Origin: Thalassoglobus neptunius
GTDB taxonomy: Bacteria > Planctomycetota > Planctomycetia > Planctomycetales > Planctomycetaceae
Length of the DNA stretch: 64,000 bases
Direction of reading: 5' to 3'
Assembly: GCF_007859735.1 (NCBI RefSeq)
Contig: NZ_SIHI01000003.1
Coordinates: 1 to 64,000 of the forward strand
A program made the translations under genes and the position numbers. The stretch's first letter is position 1. Every line of letters begins with the position of its first letter. The notes below the pieces were generated by a model. The model saw nothing but the letters and a program-made list of their open reading frames with translations, was not told where the DNA came from and ran no database searches. Below, piece after piece: positions 45,906 through 55,126 of the stretch.

Positions 45906-48437
45906 ATGAATCGTATTGCGCAACTATCACTTACTGGCTTCCTGTTTTGTACGGGCCTTGGCTGCCAATCGGCAAAACTAACCTCGTTTCACCCCGGAGA
46001 CTATCTCCCCTTTTCCAAGAAGGGTGACGTGAAAGAACCGGTGGAACAGGACGAGTCCAAACCACTGATCTCATCCAAAACATCGACGCAAATATCTCCC
46101 GGTTCTGGAGATACAGCGATAACAGAGATCCGTCTCGGGCAACGGGAAATCGGCGCATGGTACGAAGACCAACGCGACGAACACATCAAAGCTTCGAGAA
46201 AGCACTTCGAGAAAGCTCTCGACCTGCAGCCTCGCAACAACGTTGATGCACACCATGGACTGGCAGTAACTGCCGATCTCGATAGAAACTTCGAAAAGGC
46301 AGAAAAACACTACCAGGTTGCTCTCGCGCTCTCTCCAAACGACTCGCGTCTGCTTGGGAACCTTGGCTATTCCTATCTGCTCCAGAATCGATTCATCGAC
46401 AGTCAGCGGTATCTTGAACGGGCCATTCAAATTGACCCCAAGAACGGCGACGCCATTCGCAATCTCGGCGAAGTCTATTCTCAAACCGGCCGAAAGGATT
46501 TGGCACTCGCGACCTTCTCGAAGATCATGAGTCCAGAGGAAGCTGCGGTTCTCATCAACCAAACTCCGGAGAAGCAGAGTGATGGGTCCGTCTTCAACCA
46601 ACTGATGGCGAAGTCCGATCAGAAAGAGAAGAAAGAGAAGAAAGAGAAGATAGACGTCACTCAGCAAATCCTGGACATGCGTGCGGAGCAGGATCGGCAG
46701 ACACGCGAGCTGAACCAATCACAACAGCTTCAGTCACAACAACGGCAAATGATGGCCGCCGCGAATGCTTCTCCGTCTCAGCATCCGCAGCGATCGAATC
46801 AGCTTCACCCGATAATGACCGCAAACGAACCGAACCTTCAGTCGCAACTTGCTGCGATTGATCGAGAGCCGTACTCACGACTGGAAAGCGGACCAGTCGT
46901 TATCGACGGTGTGACAGGTGCCCCTCGATACGGATCTCCGACTCCATCTGCTCGTCAGAATTCCGGGATTCTTCAGGCTGCCCACGAAGAAGGTCCGACG
47001 GGTTATGGCAATCAGGTCGTTTCGGCCAACTTGCCTGACGCACGTCACATCCCGAAACCAACCATCGATCAATACGAAGCACCTCCGTCGCAACCGGTCA
47101 TTCAGCAAGCTGCGTATCACCAATCCAGTGTCGCGATGCATACAGAGAGCGATCTCGTGACGGACTATCAGGACCAACTTCGCCGCCCGTGGAATGGAAC
47201 GGCTCCCGCTTCCAATCGAGCGACTCCATCGAGCGATTCTCCACAGGTTGCTTCGCATCACCAACAACCCCTGGCTGACAGTCACGAAGAGTTGAACCAG
47301 CAGCATCCGATTCCTCCGACTCCCGAACCGCAGGGGTCTGACCCGTTTCGTAGCGCAAGCCTCGTGGCAGCCCGACTTGGAATGGGATTACCTCGTACGA
47401 AATCATCGTCCACGAAGCTGATCAGTGCCGACAACAATGCTCCGAAGCAGGTGCCCGGTTCGAACTCGCACTGGAATGGTTCAGAGTTTTCACAACCTGA
47501 ACGCTTCCTACCGACAGATGTCGCCCCTCTTGATCTCAAACAAGCTCATCAGTTGAGTGACACCAACAAGTCGATGAACAGTTCACTCGGCCAACAACTT
47601 CCGCAAACTTCGGCCGGACAATCGCATCCACTTCAGGCAGCAACGCAGTTTGGAACAGCTTCGCGATTCGAAAACCCGTCGTCGAACACTGTGATTCCTT
47701 CTCCTTGGGATCAACAACAATCGAACTCGAACATCCGCCCCACATCGTCAGCTTCCGTCGCTGAGCAATGGAATGCCGAGAAAGAAGCCTTCAGCCAACA
47801 ACTCAATCAAGTGGTCGAAGAAGGTTCACAAGACCGTCCTGTTCACCTCTTCGAATCACAGAGTTCACAGGCTCAAATCCAGTCGCCGGCAACCTACGGA
47901 GGAATGACGACGGCCGATCCGGACCATGTTGTTCCAGAGTCGTATTCCCAGCGACAGAATGCCCCTGCAACTCTCAGCCAAAGTCATCCACTCAACTTGA
48001 AGTCTGCACCAGTTGCTGAACGGTCATCGAATCAGCTTTCGTCTTCCGATCGATCTTTCAACGCCTCCACTTCAGGCACCGCACGATCGGGCGTTCAGCA
48101 GGTCAACTACGATTCGGTTAAATCAACTTCGAGTGCAGCTGCATTCGCGAATCGATCAAGTGATCCATCGATTCAAACTCCTCCGCCGTACGGAATGGTG
48201 GTCACTCCAGATCCGGAAGCTGGACAGGCTCCCGCAGCCCACACACTCCACTCCGGTCAGCCTCAGCACGATGCGGCAAGCAGCAACGAATCGGCGACAG
48301 AATCAAACCGAATGCGGCTCTTGCCTGCCGAAGGAACCGAAGAAGCCACTCCTTTGATTCGGACACCTCAACACTCGCTTCCAACGCAATCTGCACCGGA
48401 AGACTTCCGCCCGTTGATTCGACCATCTTCACCATGA
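45906..48437 (+). CDS. TPR lipoprotein with long Gln/Ser/Pro-rich tail
   Basis: 843 aa. A lipobox 'GLGC' (Cys about residue 20) anchors it to a membrane. Residues about 75-200 hold three or four TPR units ('ALDLQPRNNVDAHHGLAV', 'ALSPNDSRLLGNLGYSYLLQ'). A Lys/Glu repeat 'KEKKEKKEKI' follows near residue 240. The rest, about 600 residues, is low-complexity: Ser, Gln, Pro, Asn, Ala-rich with many short repeats and 'PLIRTP', 'RPLIRP' copies at the C terminus. The tail is probably disordered or a wall/matrix-spanning part. The TPR part would bind a partner protein. GAGGG precedes ATG. No close family recognised. Confidence 0.8.
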   Translation: MNRIAQLSLTGFLFCTGLGCQSAKLTSFHPGDYLPFSKKGDVKEPVEQDESKPLISSKTSTQISPGSGDTAITEIRLGQREIGAWYEDQRDEHIKASRKHFEKALDLQPRNNVDAHHGLAVTADLDRNFEKAEKHYQVALALSPNDSRLLGNLGYSYLLQNRFIDSQRYLERAIQIDPKNGDAIRNLGEVYSQTGRKDLALATFSKIMSPEEAAVLINQTPEKQSDGSVFNQLMAKSDQKEKKEKKEKIDVTQQILDMRAEQDRQTRELNQSQQLQSQQRQMMAAANASPSQHPQRSNQLHPIMTANEPNLQSQLAAIDREPYSRLESGPVVIDGVTGAPRYGSPTPSARQNSGILQAAHEEGPTGYGNQVVSANLPDARHIPKPTIDQYEAPPSQPVIQQAAYHQSSVAMHTESDLVTDYQDQLRRPWNGTAPASNRATPSSDSPQVASHHQQPLADSHEELNQQHPIPPTPEPQGSDPFRSASLVAARLGMGLPRTKSSSTKLISADNNAPKQVPGSNSHWNGSEFSQPERFLPTDVAPLDLKQAHQLSDTNKSMNSSLGQQLPQTSAGQSHPLQAATQFGTASRFENPSSNTVIPSPWDQQQSNSNIRPTSSASVAEQWNAEKEAFSQQLNQVVEEGSQDRPVHLFESQSSQAQIQSPATYGGMTTADPDHVVPESYSQRQNAPATLSQSHPLNLKSAPVAERSSNQLSSSDRSFNASTSGTARSGVQQVNYDSVKSTSSAAAFANRSSDPSIQTPPPYGMVVTPDPEAGQAPAAHTLHSGQPQHDAASSNESATESNRMRLLPAEGTEEATPLIRTPQHSLPTQSAPEDFRPLIRPSSP

Positions 48438-48664
48438 TCGAACGAGAGACGACGGCAACGCGTGTGAACGAACTTCACATGACGTCCCGAACGTGCACAT
48501 TCAACTCAAGAAACGAATGACTTCATGTAGCCACTACGGAGACAGTGCGTACAATTCAACCTCAGAGGTTTGACCTGTGTCCGCCGAATCGAAGTCGAGT
48601 TCACGACACTGTTTCGGGAGATGAGGTCAACGATCTTCGTGAATCGGAACTTTGGAGTTGAATA

Positions 48665-49558
48665 ATGCATGTCTTCGTGACTGGTGCGAGTGGACTTCTC
48701 GGGAGCTACCTTTGTCCCATGCTGGAACAGTCCGGTCACGAGGTGACATGGTTAACTCGCAAACAACCGACCGATCCCCACGAGCGACAATGGGATCCCA
48801 AGGCAGACACTCTCCCTCGCGAGGTTCTCGATGGATGCGACGTCCTCGTCCATCTCGCGGGAGAAAGCATTGCTGAAGGACGTTGGAACGAAGCGAAGAA
48901 AAATCGCATTCGAGAGAGTCGCGTTCATTCCACGAATCTCCTCGCTCAAGCACTCACGGAACAGGAAAAGCCAGCGACGGCCTTCATCGTTGCCTCTGCC
49001 ATCGGATATTACGGTGACCGCGGCGACGAAGTTCTCACCGAAGCGAGTAACGCGGGCTCAGGATTTCTCGCCGATGTCTGTCAAGAATGGGAAGCTGCCG
49101 CCGAACCTGCCAAGTACGCGGGAATTCGCACAGCCCACATTCGCACGGGTCTTGTTCTCGCTAAAGAAGGCGGAGCACTGCCTTCCATGTTGACTCCATT
49201 CAAATTCGGAGTCGGAGGAGTGATCGGCAGCGGAGATCAGTATTGGAGTTGGATCTCGATTAAAGACATCGCCCGGCTCTTTCAGTTCGCTGTCGAAAAC
49301 GACTCTGTCTCGGGCCCCGTCAACGGGACGGCTCCTCACCCGGTCACAAATCGGGAGTTCACGAAAACATTAGGAAAAGTGATCTCACGTCCAACGGTCC
49401 TGCCACTTCCCGGCTTCGCTGCAAAGTTAGCACTTGGGGAGATGGCCGAAGCGCTCATTCTCGCAAGCTCAAGAGTTCTTCCCGAGCAAGCTGAGAAGCA
49501 CGACTTCAACTTCGCGCATCCCGATCTCGAACAGGCTCTTCGTGAGCTCAACCTCTAG
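48665..49558 (+). CDS. TIGR01777-type NAD-dependent epimerase
   Basis: 297 aa. Extended SDR fold: 'MHVFVTGASGLLGSYL' (NAD(P)-binding GxxGxxG-like), 'VLVHLAGESI', and 'ASAIGYYGDRGDE' with Tyr of the catalytic YxxxK-like region. The TIGR01777 family (SulA/YfcH in E. coli) has the 'W.P' and 'SRV.ST..L' elements seen at 'QWDPKAD' and 'ESRVHSTNLLAQ'. The reaction is not known; NAD(P)-dependent oxidoreductase or epimerase is inferred. GGAG precedes ATG. It converges with the MFS gene; a perfect hairpin follows its stop. Confidence 0.92.
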   Translation: MHVFVTGASGLLGSYLCPMLEQSGHEVTWLTRKQPTDPHERQWDPKADTLPREVLDGCDVLVHLAGESIAEGRWNEAKKNRIRESRVHSTNLLAQALTEQEKPATAFIVASAIGYYGDRGDEVLTEASNAGSGFLADVCQEWEAAAEPAKYAGIRTAHIRTGLVLAKEGGALPSMLTPFKFGVGGVIGSGDQYWSWISIKDIARLFQFAVENDSVSGPVNGTAPHPVTNREFTKTLGKVISRPTVLPLPGFAAKLALGEMAEALILASSRVLPEQAEKHDFNFAHPDLEQALRELNL

Positions 49559-49569
49559 GAGTCTGGGAA

Positions 49570-49589
49570 GGCGATCGAACTCGATCGCC
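49570..49589. other. 8-bp hairpin after epimerase stop
   Basis: GGCGATCG (49570-49577) and CGATCGCC (49582-49589) form a perfect stem with an AACT loop, starting 12 nt after the stop at 49558. No U tract. A second stem, GAATCGAA and TTCGATTC (49609-49630), straddles the MFS stop codon, so the convergent 3' ends share a structured region. Confidence 0.5.
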
Positions 49590-49618
49590 AATCGTGAAAC
49601 CGATCTTCGAATCGAAAT

Positions 49619-51064
49619 TCAATTCGATTCCGGTGGAGCGGAATCTTCTGCAGCCGCTCCACTTGATTCGTTCAGCTTCACGACTTCCTTCTTCAGAGAT
49701 AGGAAGGACGCCCCTCCAGCGAGCATGACAATTGCTCCCAGCCAGTACGGGCCGGTGGCGAAGTCTTTCTCGATCGTCAAACCGGCAATCGGTCCCAGAA
49801 TTCTCGCGAGCGAAGACAGACTTTGACCGACGCCCAAGACTCCTCCCTGCTGATCGTTGGAAACCATTCGCGAAAGCAACGACTGAAGCGACGGAGCAAT
49901 AAAACTGAACCCGATCACGCAAATCGGAAGTACGGAATACAGAAAAGCGGTCGAGCCAAGATCGCCGGCCACTCCAATCAACGCCAGGCCAACAGTCATC
50001 AGACCAGCACCGGTCAAAGCCATCTTGTATTCCCCCACCTTGGGGACCAGTCGTCTGACCAAAACTCCCTGACTGAGAGTCAAAATCAGCCCGATATAAG
50101 CGAAAACGTAAAAGTTGTATCTCGGCGAGACTCCAAGTCGTCGCGTCAGCAGAGAGAGCGAACTCTCGAACTGGGCCAAAGCAAGGGTCGACAGAAAAAT
50201 CCCCAGCAAAACAATGGCCACCGATCGAGTTTTTAACAGCGTTTGGAACTGCTTCACATCCAGCCAGTGATTTGAAGCTGGTTTCGACTCCGGATTAAGC
50301 GATTCAGGCAATCGAAATACTGCGAACAACAAAGCGATCCCAGACAACACCGCTGCCACGTATCCCGGAGCTGCGCTCGGAACAGGATTGATGCGAGTTG
50401 GATCATGTTGAATGGCCGACCGCAGCAGAGCTTCGTCGTCATCCTCCAGCGGAGCAATCTCGCGAACTTGTTGGACGACTTCGTCAACGTTCGGATCATC
50501 TGTGAAGTCATGGCTTTCGACAAACTTCAGCTGTTCTGAGGTCAGATTGACAACGGGCTCGTTCGAAACAAAAGCTGCTCCAATCAGAGGCCCAAAGGTA
50601 AATCCGATCCCGAACGCCGCTCCAATCAGCGCCATTCCTTTGGCTCGATCCTTCGGACCTGTGCAGTCCGCGATATAAGCCTGAGCAGTGGAAATCGTGG
50701 CGCCTGCGATTCCAGCTCCGATGCGGGTCAGAAACAGCCACGTCAAAGCGCTCAGTCCCAGCATTGTTCCCTCGCGACCGAGTGAGGTCGCCAAACCAAA
50801 CAACGCATAAGAAATCGTCGACCCAACCAGACCGACGATCAACACAGGTCGTCGGCCGATTCGATCGGAAATCCGTCCCCAGATCGGCGCAAACAAGAAC
50901 TGCATTGCCGAGAACGACGCCATCAGCATCCCGAGCGGAAACCCTTCAGCGTCAAAGTGGCGGCCGTAACGTGGCAACAACGGCATCACGATCCCGAAAC
51001 CGAGAAGATCGATGAAGACCGTGACAAAAACGAGAAACAGACCAGCTTTTCGAGGTGCAGACAC
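49619..51064 (-). CDS. MFS transporter of the TetA/DHA1 type
   Basis: 481 aa, about 12 helices. The loop after helix 2 has 'GRISDRIGRRPVLIVG', the DHA1 motif A. After helix 6 there is an unusually long acidic loop of about 70 residues (residues 170-240, 'TDDPNVDEVVQQVREIA'), which is longer than in TetA. Family members export drugs or sugars by proton antiport, but the substrate is not indicated by context. The start is GTG 51064 with a weak ribosome site. The C terminus is polar. Confidence 0.85.
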   Translation of the reverse strand: MSAPRKAGLFLVFVTVFIDLLGFGIVMPLLPRYGRHFDAEGFPLGMLMASFSAMQFLFAPIWGRISDRIGRRPVLIVGLVGSTISYALFGLATSLGREGTMLGLSALTWLFLTRIGAGIAGATISTAQAYIADCTGPKDRAKGMALIGAAFGIGFTFGPLIGAAFVSNEPVVNLTSEQLKFVESHDFTDDPNVDEVVQQVREIAPLEDDDEALLRSAIQHDPTRINPVPSAAPGYVAAVLSGIALLFAVFRLPESLNPESKPASNHWLDVKQFQTLLKTRSVAIVLLGIFLSTLALAQFESSLSLLTRRLGVSPRYNFYVFAYIGLILTLSQGVLVRRLVPKVGEYKMALTGAGLMTVGLALIGVAGDLGSTAFLYSVLPICVIGFSFIAPSLQSLLSRMVSNDQQGGVLGVGQSLSSLARILGPIAGLTIEKDFATGPYWLGAIVMLAGGASFLSLKKEVVKLNESSGAAAEDSAPPESN

Positions 51065-51463
51065 GATGGCAAGATTGCTTTTTCAGGGACGGACGGATTT
51101 TGGTTTGCGAATTGGTTTGCGAAACAGTAGAGACATTTCTGCCCGGTGTCGAATCATCACCGAATCTCCGGAAACCAAGGAGACGTTCCCCTCAGATGTG
51201 ATCGTGCTCCGTTCCCATCGCAAAACCGGCTCCCTTGAGGAAATGCACGACCTCCTCAAATTGTCTCCTCTCCCGAAGTCAATCCCAACTCTGTAAAGCG
51301 CAAGGGATTTCCGACGGCCACGAAGAAAGATTCCTCGAGAAATCGGTGCGATCGCTGCCGATTCAATTCGATCTTGCATTGATTGCGCGCACAGAACTAG
51401 ACTCAAAAATCTGCCAGGCTGAGCCAGGAACGGCTTGAGTTGGCGATCGCCCGGGAGCACGAC
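51065..51463. other. About 400-bp divergent region, no gene seen
   Basis: Lies between the MFS gene (minus) and the first glycosyltransferase (plus). Open readings of up to 187 aa on the minus strand are shadows or non-protein-like. A TTG in frame at 51440 could extend the glycosyltransferase by eight residues. Confidence 0.4.
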
Positions 51464-52192
51464 ATGGATGTCATTGACCGTAACGTCATTTGTATGAAAT
51501 GGGGACGCAAGTACGATGCGACCTATGTGAACAAGCTTCACAGCATGGTCAGTCGTCACTTGACGCTGCCGCATCGCTTCATCTGCTTCACCGACAACGA
51601 TGAAGGCTTTCATCCGGACATCGAAGTCCTTCCGATGCCCGAACAAGACTTGACAAAGGGCACAAAAACCGGGGCTTGGAACAAGGTCTACAACTTCCGC
51701 AAAGAACTCGGTGACCTGCGTGGACAGGCTCTTTTTCTCGACCTAGATGTCATCATTCTTCAGAATATTGACTCGTTCTTTGAGATCCCCGGATCGTTCT
51801 GCGTGATTCGCGAGTGGGACAAATCCTCTCAAGGAACCGGAAACACCTCGGTCTACCGGTTTGACATCGGGGCTCACGTTCACGTCTACGAAAATCTGAT
51901 CGAACACAAAGCAGAAATTTGCGGAAAGTACCGCCGCGAGCAGGCTTACGTCACCGAAAGCATCGCAGAGCACGGCGACATCACCTACTGGCCCGAAAAC
52001 TGGTGCCGAAGTTTCAAAAGACATTGCCTGCCTCGCTGGCCGTTGAGTTGGATTCAGCCCCCCACGATTCCGGACGATGCCAAAATCCTGATTTTCCACG
52101 GGGACCCGAAACCCGAAGACGCAATCCGTGGAAGCCGTTCGAAACTTCGTCGGATTCAGGCGACACCCGCACTCGCCGAGCACTGGCGATAG
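51464..52192 (+). CDS. GT-A-like glycosyltransferase, copy 1
   Basis: 242 aa, soluble. 'LFLDLDVIIL' contains the DxD-like metal and nucleotide-sugar site of GT-A enzymes, followed by 'GNTSVYRF', 'REQAYVTE', 'WPENWCRSFKR' and 'IFHGDPKPEDA', the last being the family's closing HG motif. The pattern fits a cytoplasmic transferase of the hypothetical 'glycosyltransferase' group found beside capsule or LPS genes. It is the same length as the copy at 53742 and shares long stretches with it (e.g. 'TGAWNKVYNFR' and 'REQAYVT'). GGGAG lies 8 nt before ATG 51464. The next gene starts 56 bases later. Confidence 0.85.
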   Translation: MDVIDRNVICMKWGRKYDATYVNKLHSMVSRHLTLPHRFICFTDNDEGFHPDIEVLPMPEQDLTKGTKTGAWNKVYNFRKELGDLRGQALFLDLDVIILQNIDSFFEIPGSFCVIREWDKSSQGTGNTSVYRFDIGAHVHVYENLIEHKAEICGKYRREQAYVTESIAEHGDITYWPENWCRSFKRHCLPRWPLSWIQPPTIPDDAKILIFHGDPKPEDAIRGSRSKLRRIQATPALAEHWR

Positions 52193-52248
52193 GTTTTGCC
52201 CCTCCTTGTTACATCCATTCATTGAAACGTCGCACCAGGATTTTCGCT

Positions 52249-53481
52249 GTGGAATCAGAAGCCGCATCTTCTGAAACGACTGAATTCACGACGCTCCCGT
52301 GCGATTCTCAAGCTCGAATTATTGCGCTGCACAACGGAAAGATCGGAAACGACACCCATGTCCTCGCGATCGCTTCGCTCGTCGCTGAACAAATTCGCGG
52401 TGAAGTGGAAGTCGTCGACGTGAAGTTTCGGGCTCCTGTTCTTGCATGGGGTCTCAGACGAGCTCTGCGGTCTCAAATCGTCGAGCGGTTGATGCAATAC
52501 CCGCGAGTCTGGAACTGGATCTGGCGGATCGCGTTTCGAGGAGAATTTCCACACGGACGCCCTCCACTTCTGGTCTGTGGAACACTCGGGCGAGGAGAAA
52601 TTCCGAACGCCATTTTGAGCCGATTCTGGAATTGCCACAGCATCCACATCGGTCGTCCTTGCCGTGTCGATTCAACTGAGTTCTCGCTGGTGATTACGCC
52701 TCAGGGAGTGGAACCGGAAACCGGTGAAGTCCAGCTTCCAGTGGCTCCGACACAAGTCAGTTTGAACACGCTTGATGAGGCGGGTGAACGATTCCGGGAA
52801 GACGTCGAGATTCCGAGCAGAGTCTGGGCGATGCTCATCGGAGGAGACGGCGGAGGCTACCGCTGGTCAGAGCGTGACTGGGAACGTCTCGCCGACGGAA
52901 TCAACGCACTCGCTTCGAAATACAATATTCAATGGGTTCTCACGACTTCCCGAAGAACAGGCACGCGGGCGGAAGCGACTCTCAAGTCTCGCATTTCTCC
53001 CGATTCGATCGCATACGCGGTTTGGTATGCTGAGAATCCACAACGAATCATGAGTGCGTACCTCGGAGCTTCCGAAAGAATCTTCGCGACCGAAGAGAGC
53101 ATCTCCATGTTGTCCGAAGCGATCGTCTCACGGCGACCAGTGTATGCCCTCACTCCGGATCGTGCACCAAAACGAACAAAGGCTCACATTTTCGCCCGTC
53201 ACCAGTCCGAAGAGGGCCGTTTGATTCGACTGACGACAGAGGAATTCTCAACACCGAGTTCACGAATTGAAGACCTGAGCGAATTCCAACCGCTCGATCA
53301 GCGATGGGAGGAGACGGTACTGCTTCATTTACGAAGCCGTTGCCCTGATCTCTTCACAAACGATGCGATACCACAATCGGAAATCGAACCACGAGAGAAG
53401 CCCGCAGGTGCGAGTGATTCCCAACAGGCCGAACGATCATCCGAGAATCAAGAACGAGGGGATGTCTCTTCCGCAGCTTGA
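52249..53481 (+). CDS. ELM1-family (DUF1022) protein
   Basis: About 410 aa. The bacterial ELM1/DUF1022 family looks like a GT-B-type glycosyltransferase fold; the plant homologue takes part in mitochondrial fission. Recognisable parts are 'ALHNGKIGNDTHVLAIASLV' (N-terminal Gly-rich loop), 'GTLGRGEIPNAIL', 'MLIGGDGGGYRWSERDWE', and 'FATEESISMLSEAIVSRRPV', the last near a sugar-binding-like region. GTG 52249 has AGGA about 9 nt upstream. A TTG at 52222 and longer readings to 51919 also exist, but they overlap the glycosyltransferase in another frame. It lies between two glycosyltransferase paralogues, so a glycan or lipid-linked sugar role is inferred. The C-terminal 40 residues are polar. Confidence 0.85.
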   Translation: MESEAASSETTEFTTLPCDSQARIIALHNGKIGNDTHVLAIASLVAEQIRGEVEVVDVKFRAPVLAWGLRRALRSQIVERLMQYPRVWNWIWRIAFRGEFPHGRPPLLVCGTLGRGEIPNAILSRFWNCHSIHIGRPCRVDSTEFSLVITPQGVEPETGEVQLPVAPTQVSLNTLDEAGERFREDVEIPSRVWAMLIGGDGGGYRWSERDWERLADGINALASKYNIQWVLTTSRRTGTRAEATLKSRISPDSIAYAVWYAENPQRIMSAYLGASERIFATEESISMLSEAIVSRRPVYALTPDRAPKRTKAHIFARHQSEEGRLIRLTTEEFSTPSSRIEDLSEFQPLDQRWEETVLLHLRSRCPDLFTNDAIPQSEIEPREKPAGASDSQQAERSSENQERGDVSSAA

Positions 53482-53605
53482 GACCTTCCTCAAATCGGTC
53501 AGCAACAGTAGACACGACGAACACAACTCGAACCGGTTTTCGCAACCCTGCACAAGCACTCAAAGCGAAGACCAGACAATCCACAGACAAAGTGAAGACA
53601 ACAGC

Positions 53606-53710
53606 GAGAGCAAGTTGCTCTTTCCTGTGCACTCGCCTGAACTGTTTCATCAGGTAAAAGGCTGAGTTTGCTCGTGCGAGTGAGTACAAACCAAATCCAA
53701 AACAGCTCTA
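53606..53710. repeat. 105-bp MITE-like element, copy 2
   Basis: Starts GAGAGCAAGTTGCTCT and ends AGCTCTA; the same 105-bp length as copy 1 at 39684, with 13 differences by hand count. The left hairpin AGAGCAA-G-TTGCTCT is intact and CACTCGC pairs with GCGAGTG across the loop, but the right terminal repeat is eroded. It lies between the ELM1 gene and the second glycosyltransferase, in the 260-bp gap. Confidence 0.72.
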
Positions 53711-53741
53711 GAGCGAACTGCTCTTAAGAAGGAACTGGCCA

Positions 53742-54470
53742 GTGAGCGAGACGACCCGAAATGTAATCTGTATGAACTGGGGCACCCTCTATGGTGCCAG
53801 CTATGTGAACCGCTTGTATCGCATGGTGCAGCGGCATCTCACGCTCCCGCACAATTTCTATTGCTTCACGAACAACGAACTGGACCTCGATCCCGGAATC
53901 AAAAAGCTTCCCCTCCCGGCCGATGACCTCACAGAAGGAACGACGACCGGAGCCTGGAACAAAGTCTACAACTTCCGACCAAAGCTCGACGGAATCACCG
54001 GTCAGGTGTTGTTCCTCGACCTCGACATTTTGATCATCGACAACATCGACTGCTTCTTCGACTACGGAGAAGGGTTCTGTGTGATCAAGGAATGGACCGA
54101 CCCCAATCAACTGATCGGCAACACTTCCGTTTACCGCTTCGAAGCGGGGGGACATGCTGAGGTCTACGAATACTTCATGGCGAATCGCCAGCAGATTCAA
54201 AGTGAATTTCGCCGCGAACAAGCGTATGTCACCGGAAAGCTGCGAGAAATCGGCTCCGTCACATTCTGGCCGCAAGAATGGTGCGTCAGCTACAAACACG
54301 ACTGCATCGCACCGTGGCCGTGGAACTGGTTTCAAGCCCCGAAAATTCCGAGCGAAGCAAAAATCATCGCTTTCCACGGACGACCAAAACCGGAGGAAGC
54401 AATCAACGGAACCTGGGTGAAACTCCGGCGAGTCAAAGCTCAACCGGCACTCAAGGAACACTGGATCTAA
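53742..54470 (+). CDS. GT-A-like glycosyltransferase, copy 2
   Basis: 242 aa, the same length as copy 1. 'LFLDLDILII' supplies the DxD-like metal site; 'GNTSVYRFEAGG', 'REQAYVTGKL', 'PQEWCVSYKHDC' and 'IAFHGRPKPEEA' match copy 1 position by position. More than half of the residues are identical by eye. It starts at GTG 53742 with AAGGAAC upstream. It probably has a related but not identical acceptor. The 105-bp element lies 31 bases upstream. Confidence 0.87.
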   Translation: MSETTRNVICMNWGTLYGASYVNRLYRMVQRHLTLPHNFYCFTNNELDLDPGIKKLPLPADDLTEGTTTGAWNKVYNFRPKLDGITGQVLFLDLDILIIDNIDCFFDYGEGFCVIKEWTDPNQLIGNTSVYRFEAGGHAEVYEYFMANRQQIQSEFRREQAYVTGKLREIGSVTFWPQEWCVSYKHDCIAPWPWNWFQAPKIPSEAKIIAFHGRPKPEEAINGTWVKLRRVKAQPALKEHWI

Positions 54471-54536
54471 GCCCGAGTGCTTGATCGAGTTTAAAAGAGC
54501 AAGCGACGAACTAATCCGAGCAGCGACTCTGAAAAG

Positions 54537-55055
54537 TCATTCGGAGAGGCTCGACATCCCGTTGTGTTCTGCCCACCATCGGAACAGTTGCCGAAACGGT
54601 GGAGTCAATCGCTCAGGTGTCTGCTGAAGGCGATTCATCAACTCGCTGGGAGACTCGAACCAGAGATCGGCGATCTCATCAGGATCGGGAACTGGAGGCT
54701 CATCAGTCACCAGTTCGTAGAGCACTGTATGTTCGTAAGCGGTCTCCGGTCCTGCCGGGAGTTTGATGAGAAACTCAAGCTGGCCGGAGAGTTGCAATTC
54801 TTCTTTCAACTCTCGCTGAGCCGCTGTCAGGTAGTCCTCACCCGAATCGACATGCCCCGAAGCAGATGATGTCAAACAGTGCGGATACTGATCTTTGCTG
54901 GCCGTGCGCTGTTGAATGAGCAGCTCACGGCTCGAGTTCCAGATCCAGATATGAACCGCCCTGTGAAGGAGGTTCTTCGCGTGGACGACCGAGCGGGGTG
55001 CCTGTCCGACGACGTTGTCATCCGAATCGCAGACATCGAAGACTTCTTCAACCAT
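54537..55055 (-). CDS. Nudix hydrolase
   Basis: 172 aa. The Nudix box 'GHVDSGEDYLTAAQREL' continues 'KEELQL', matching Gx5Ex7REUxEExGU with catalytic Glu residues. The N-terminal 'DVCDSDDNVVGQAPRSVVH' segment resembles the YfcD/isopentenyl-diphosphate isomerase-like branch, which acts on nucleotide or isoprenoid diphosphates. Substrate not known. The 3' side faces the glycosyltransferase gene (convergent, 66 bp). ATG 55055 has a weak ribosome site. Confidence 0.9.
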   Translation of the reverse strand: MVEEVFDVCDSDDNVVGQAPRSVVHAKNLLHRAVHIWIWNSSRELLIQQRTASKDQYPHCLTSSASGHVDSGEDYLTAAQRELKEELQLSGQLEFLIKLPAGPETAYEHTVLYELVTDEPPVPDPDEIADLWFESPSELMNRLQQTPERLTPPFRQLFRWWAEHNGMSSLSE

Positions 55056-55126
55056 TGCTCTGACTTTTCTGTAGCAACGTCATCTCTGGGCTGCTGCGAT
55101 TCATGTCGGCCATTCTGAAAGACGAC

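Noticed and set aside
45430-45909. 159-aa open reading upstream of the TPR lipoprotein
   Set aside because: Composition is Cys/Ser/Arg-rich and irregular, no ribosome site, and it overlaps the start of the real lipoprotein gene.
46620-46655. Tandem AAGAGAAGA repeats in the TPR lipoprotein
   Set aside because: They encode the Lys/Glu-rich linker and are explained as in-frame coding repeats.
53713-53726. 13-base match GCGAACTGCTCTT between 53713 and about 23917
   Set aside because: Too short and both flanks unrelated; likely chance or a common leader-type string.
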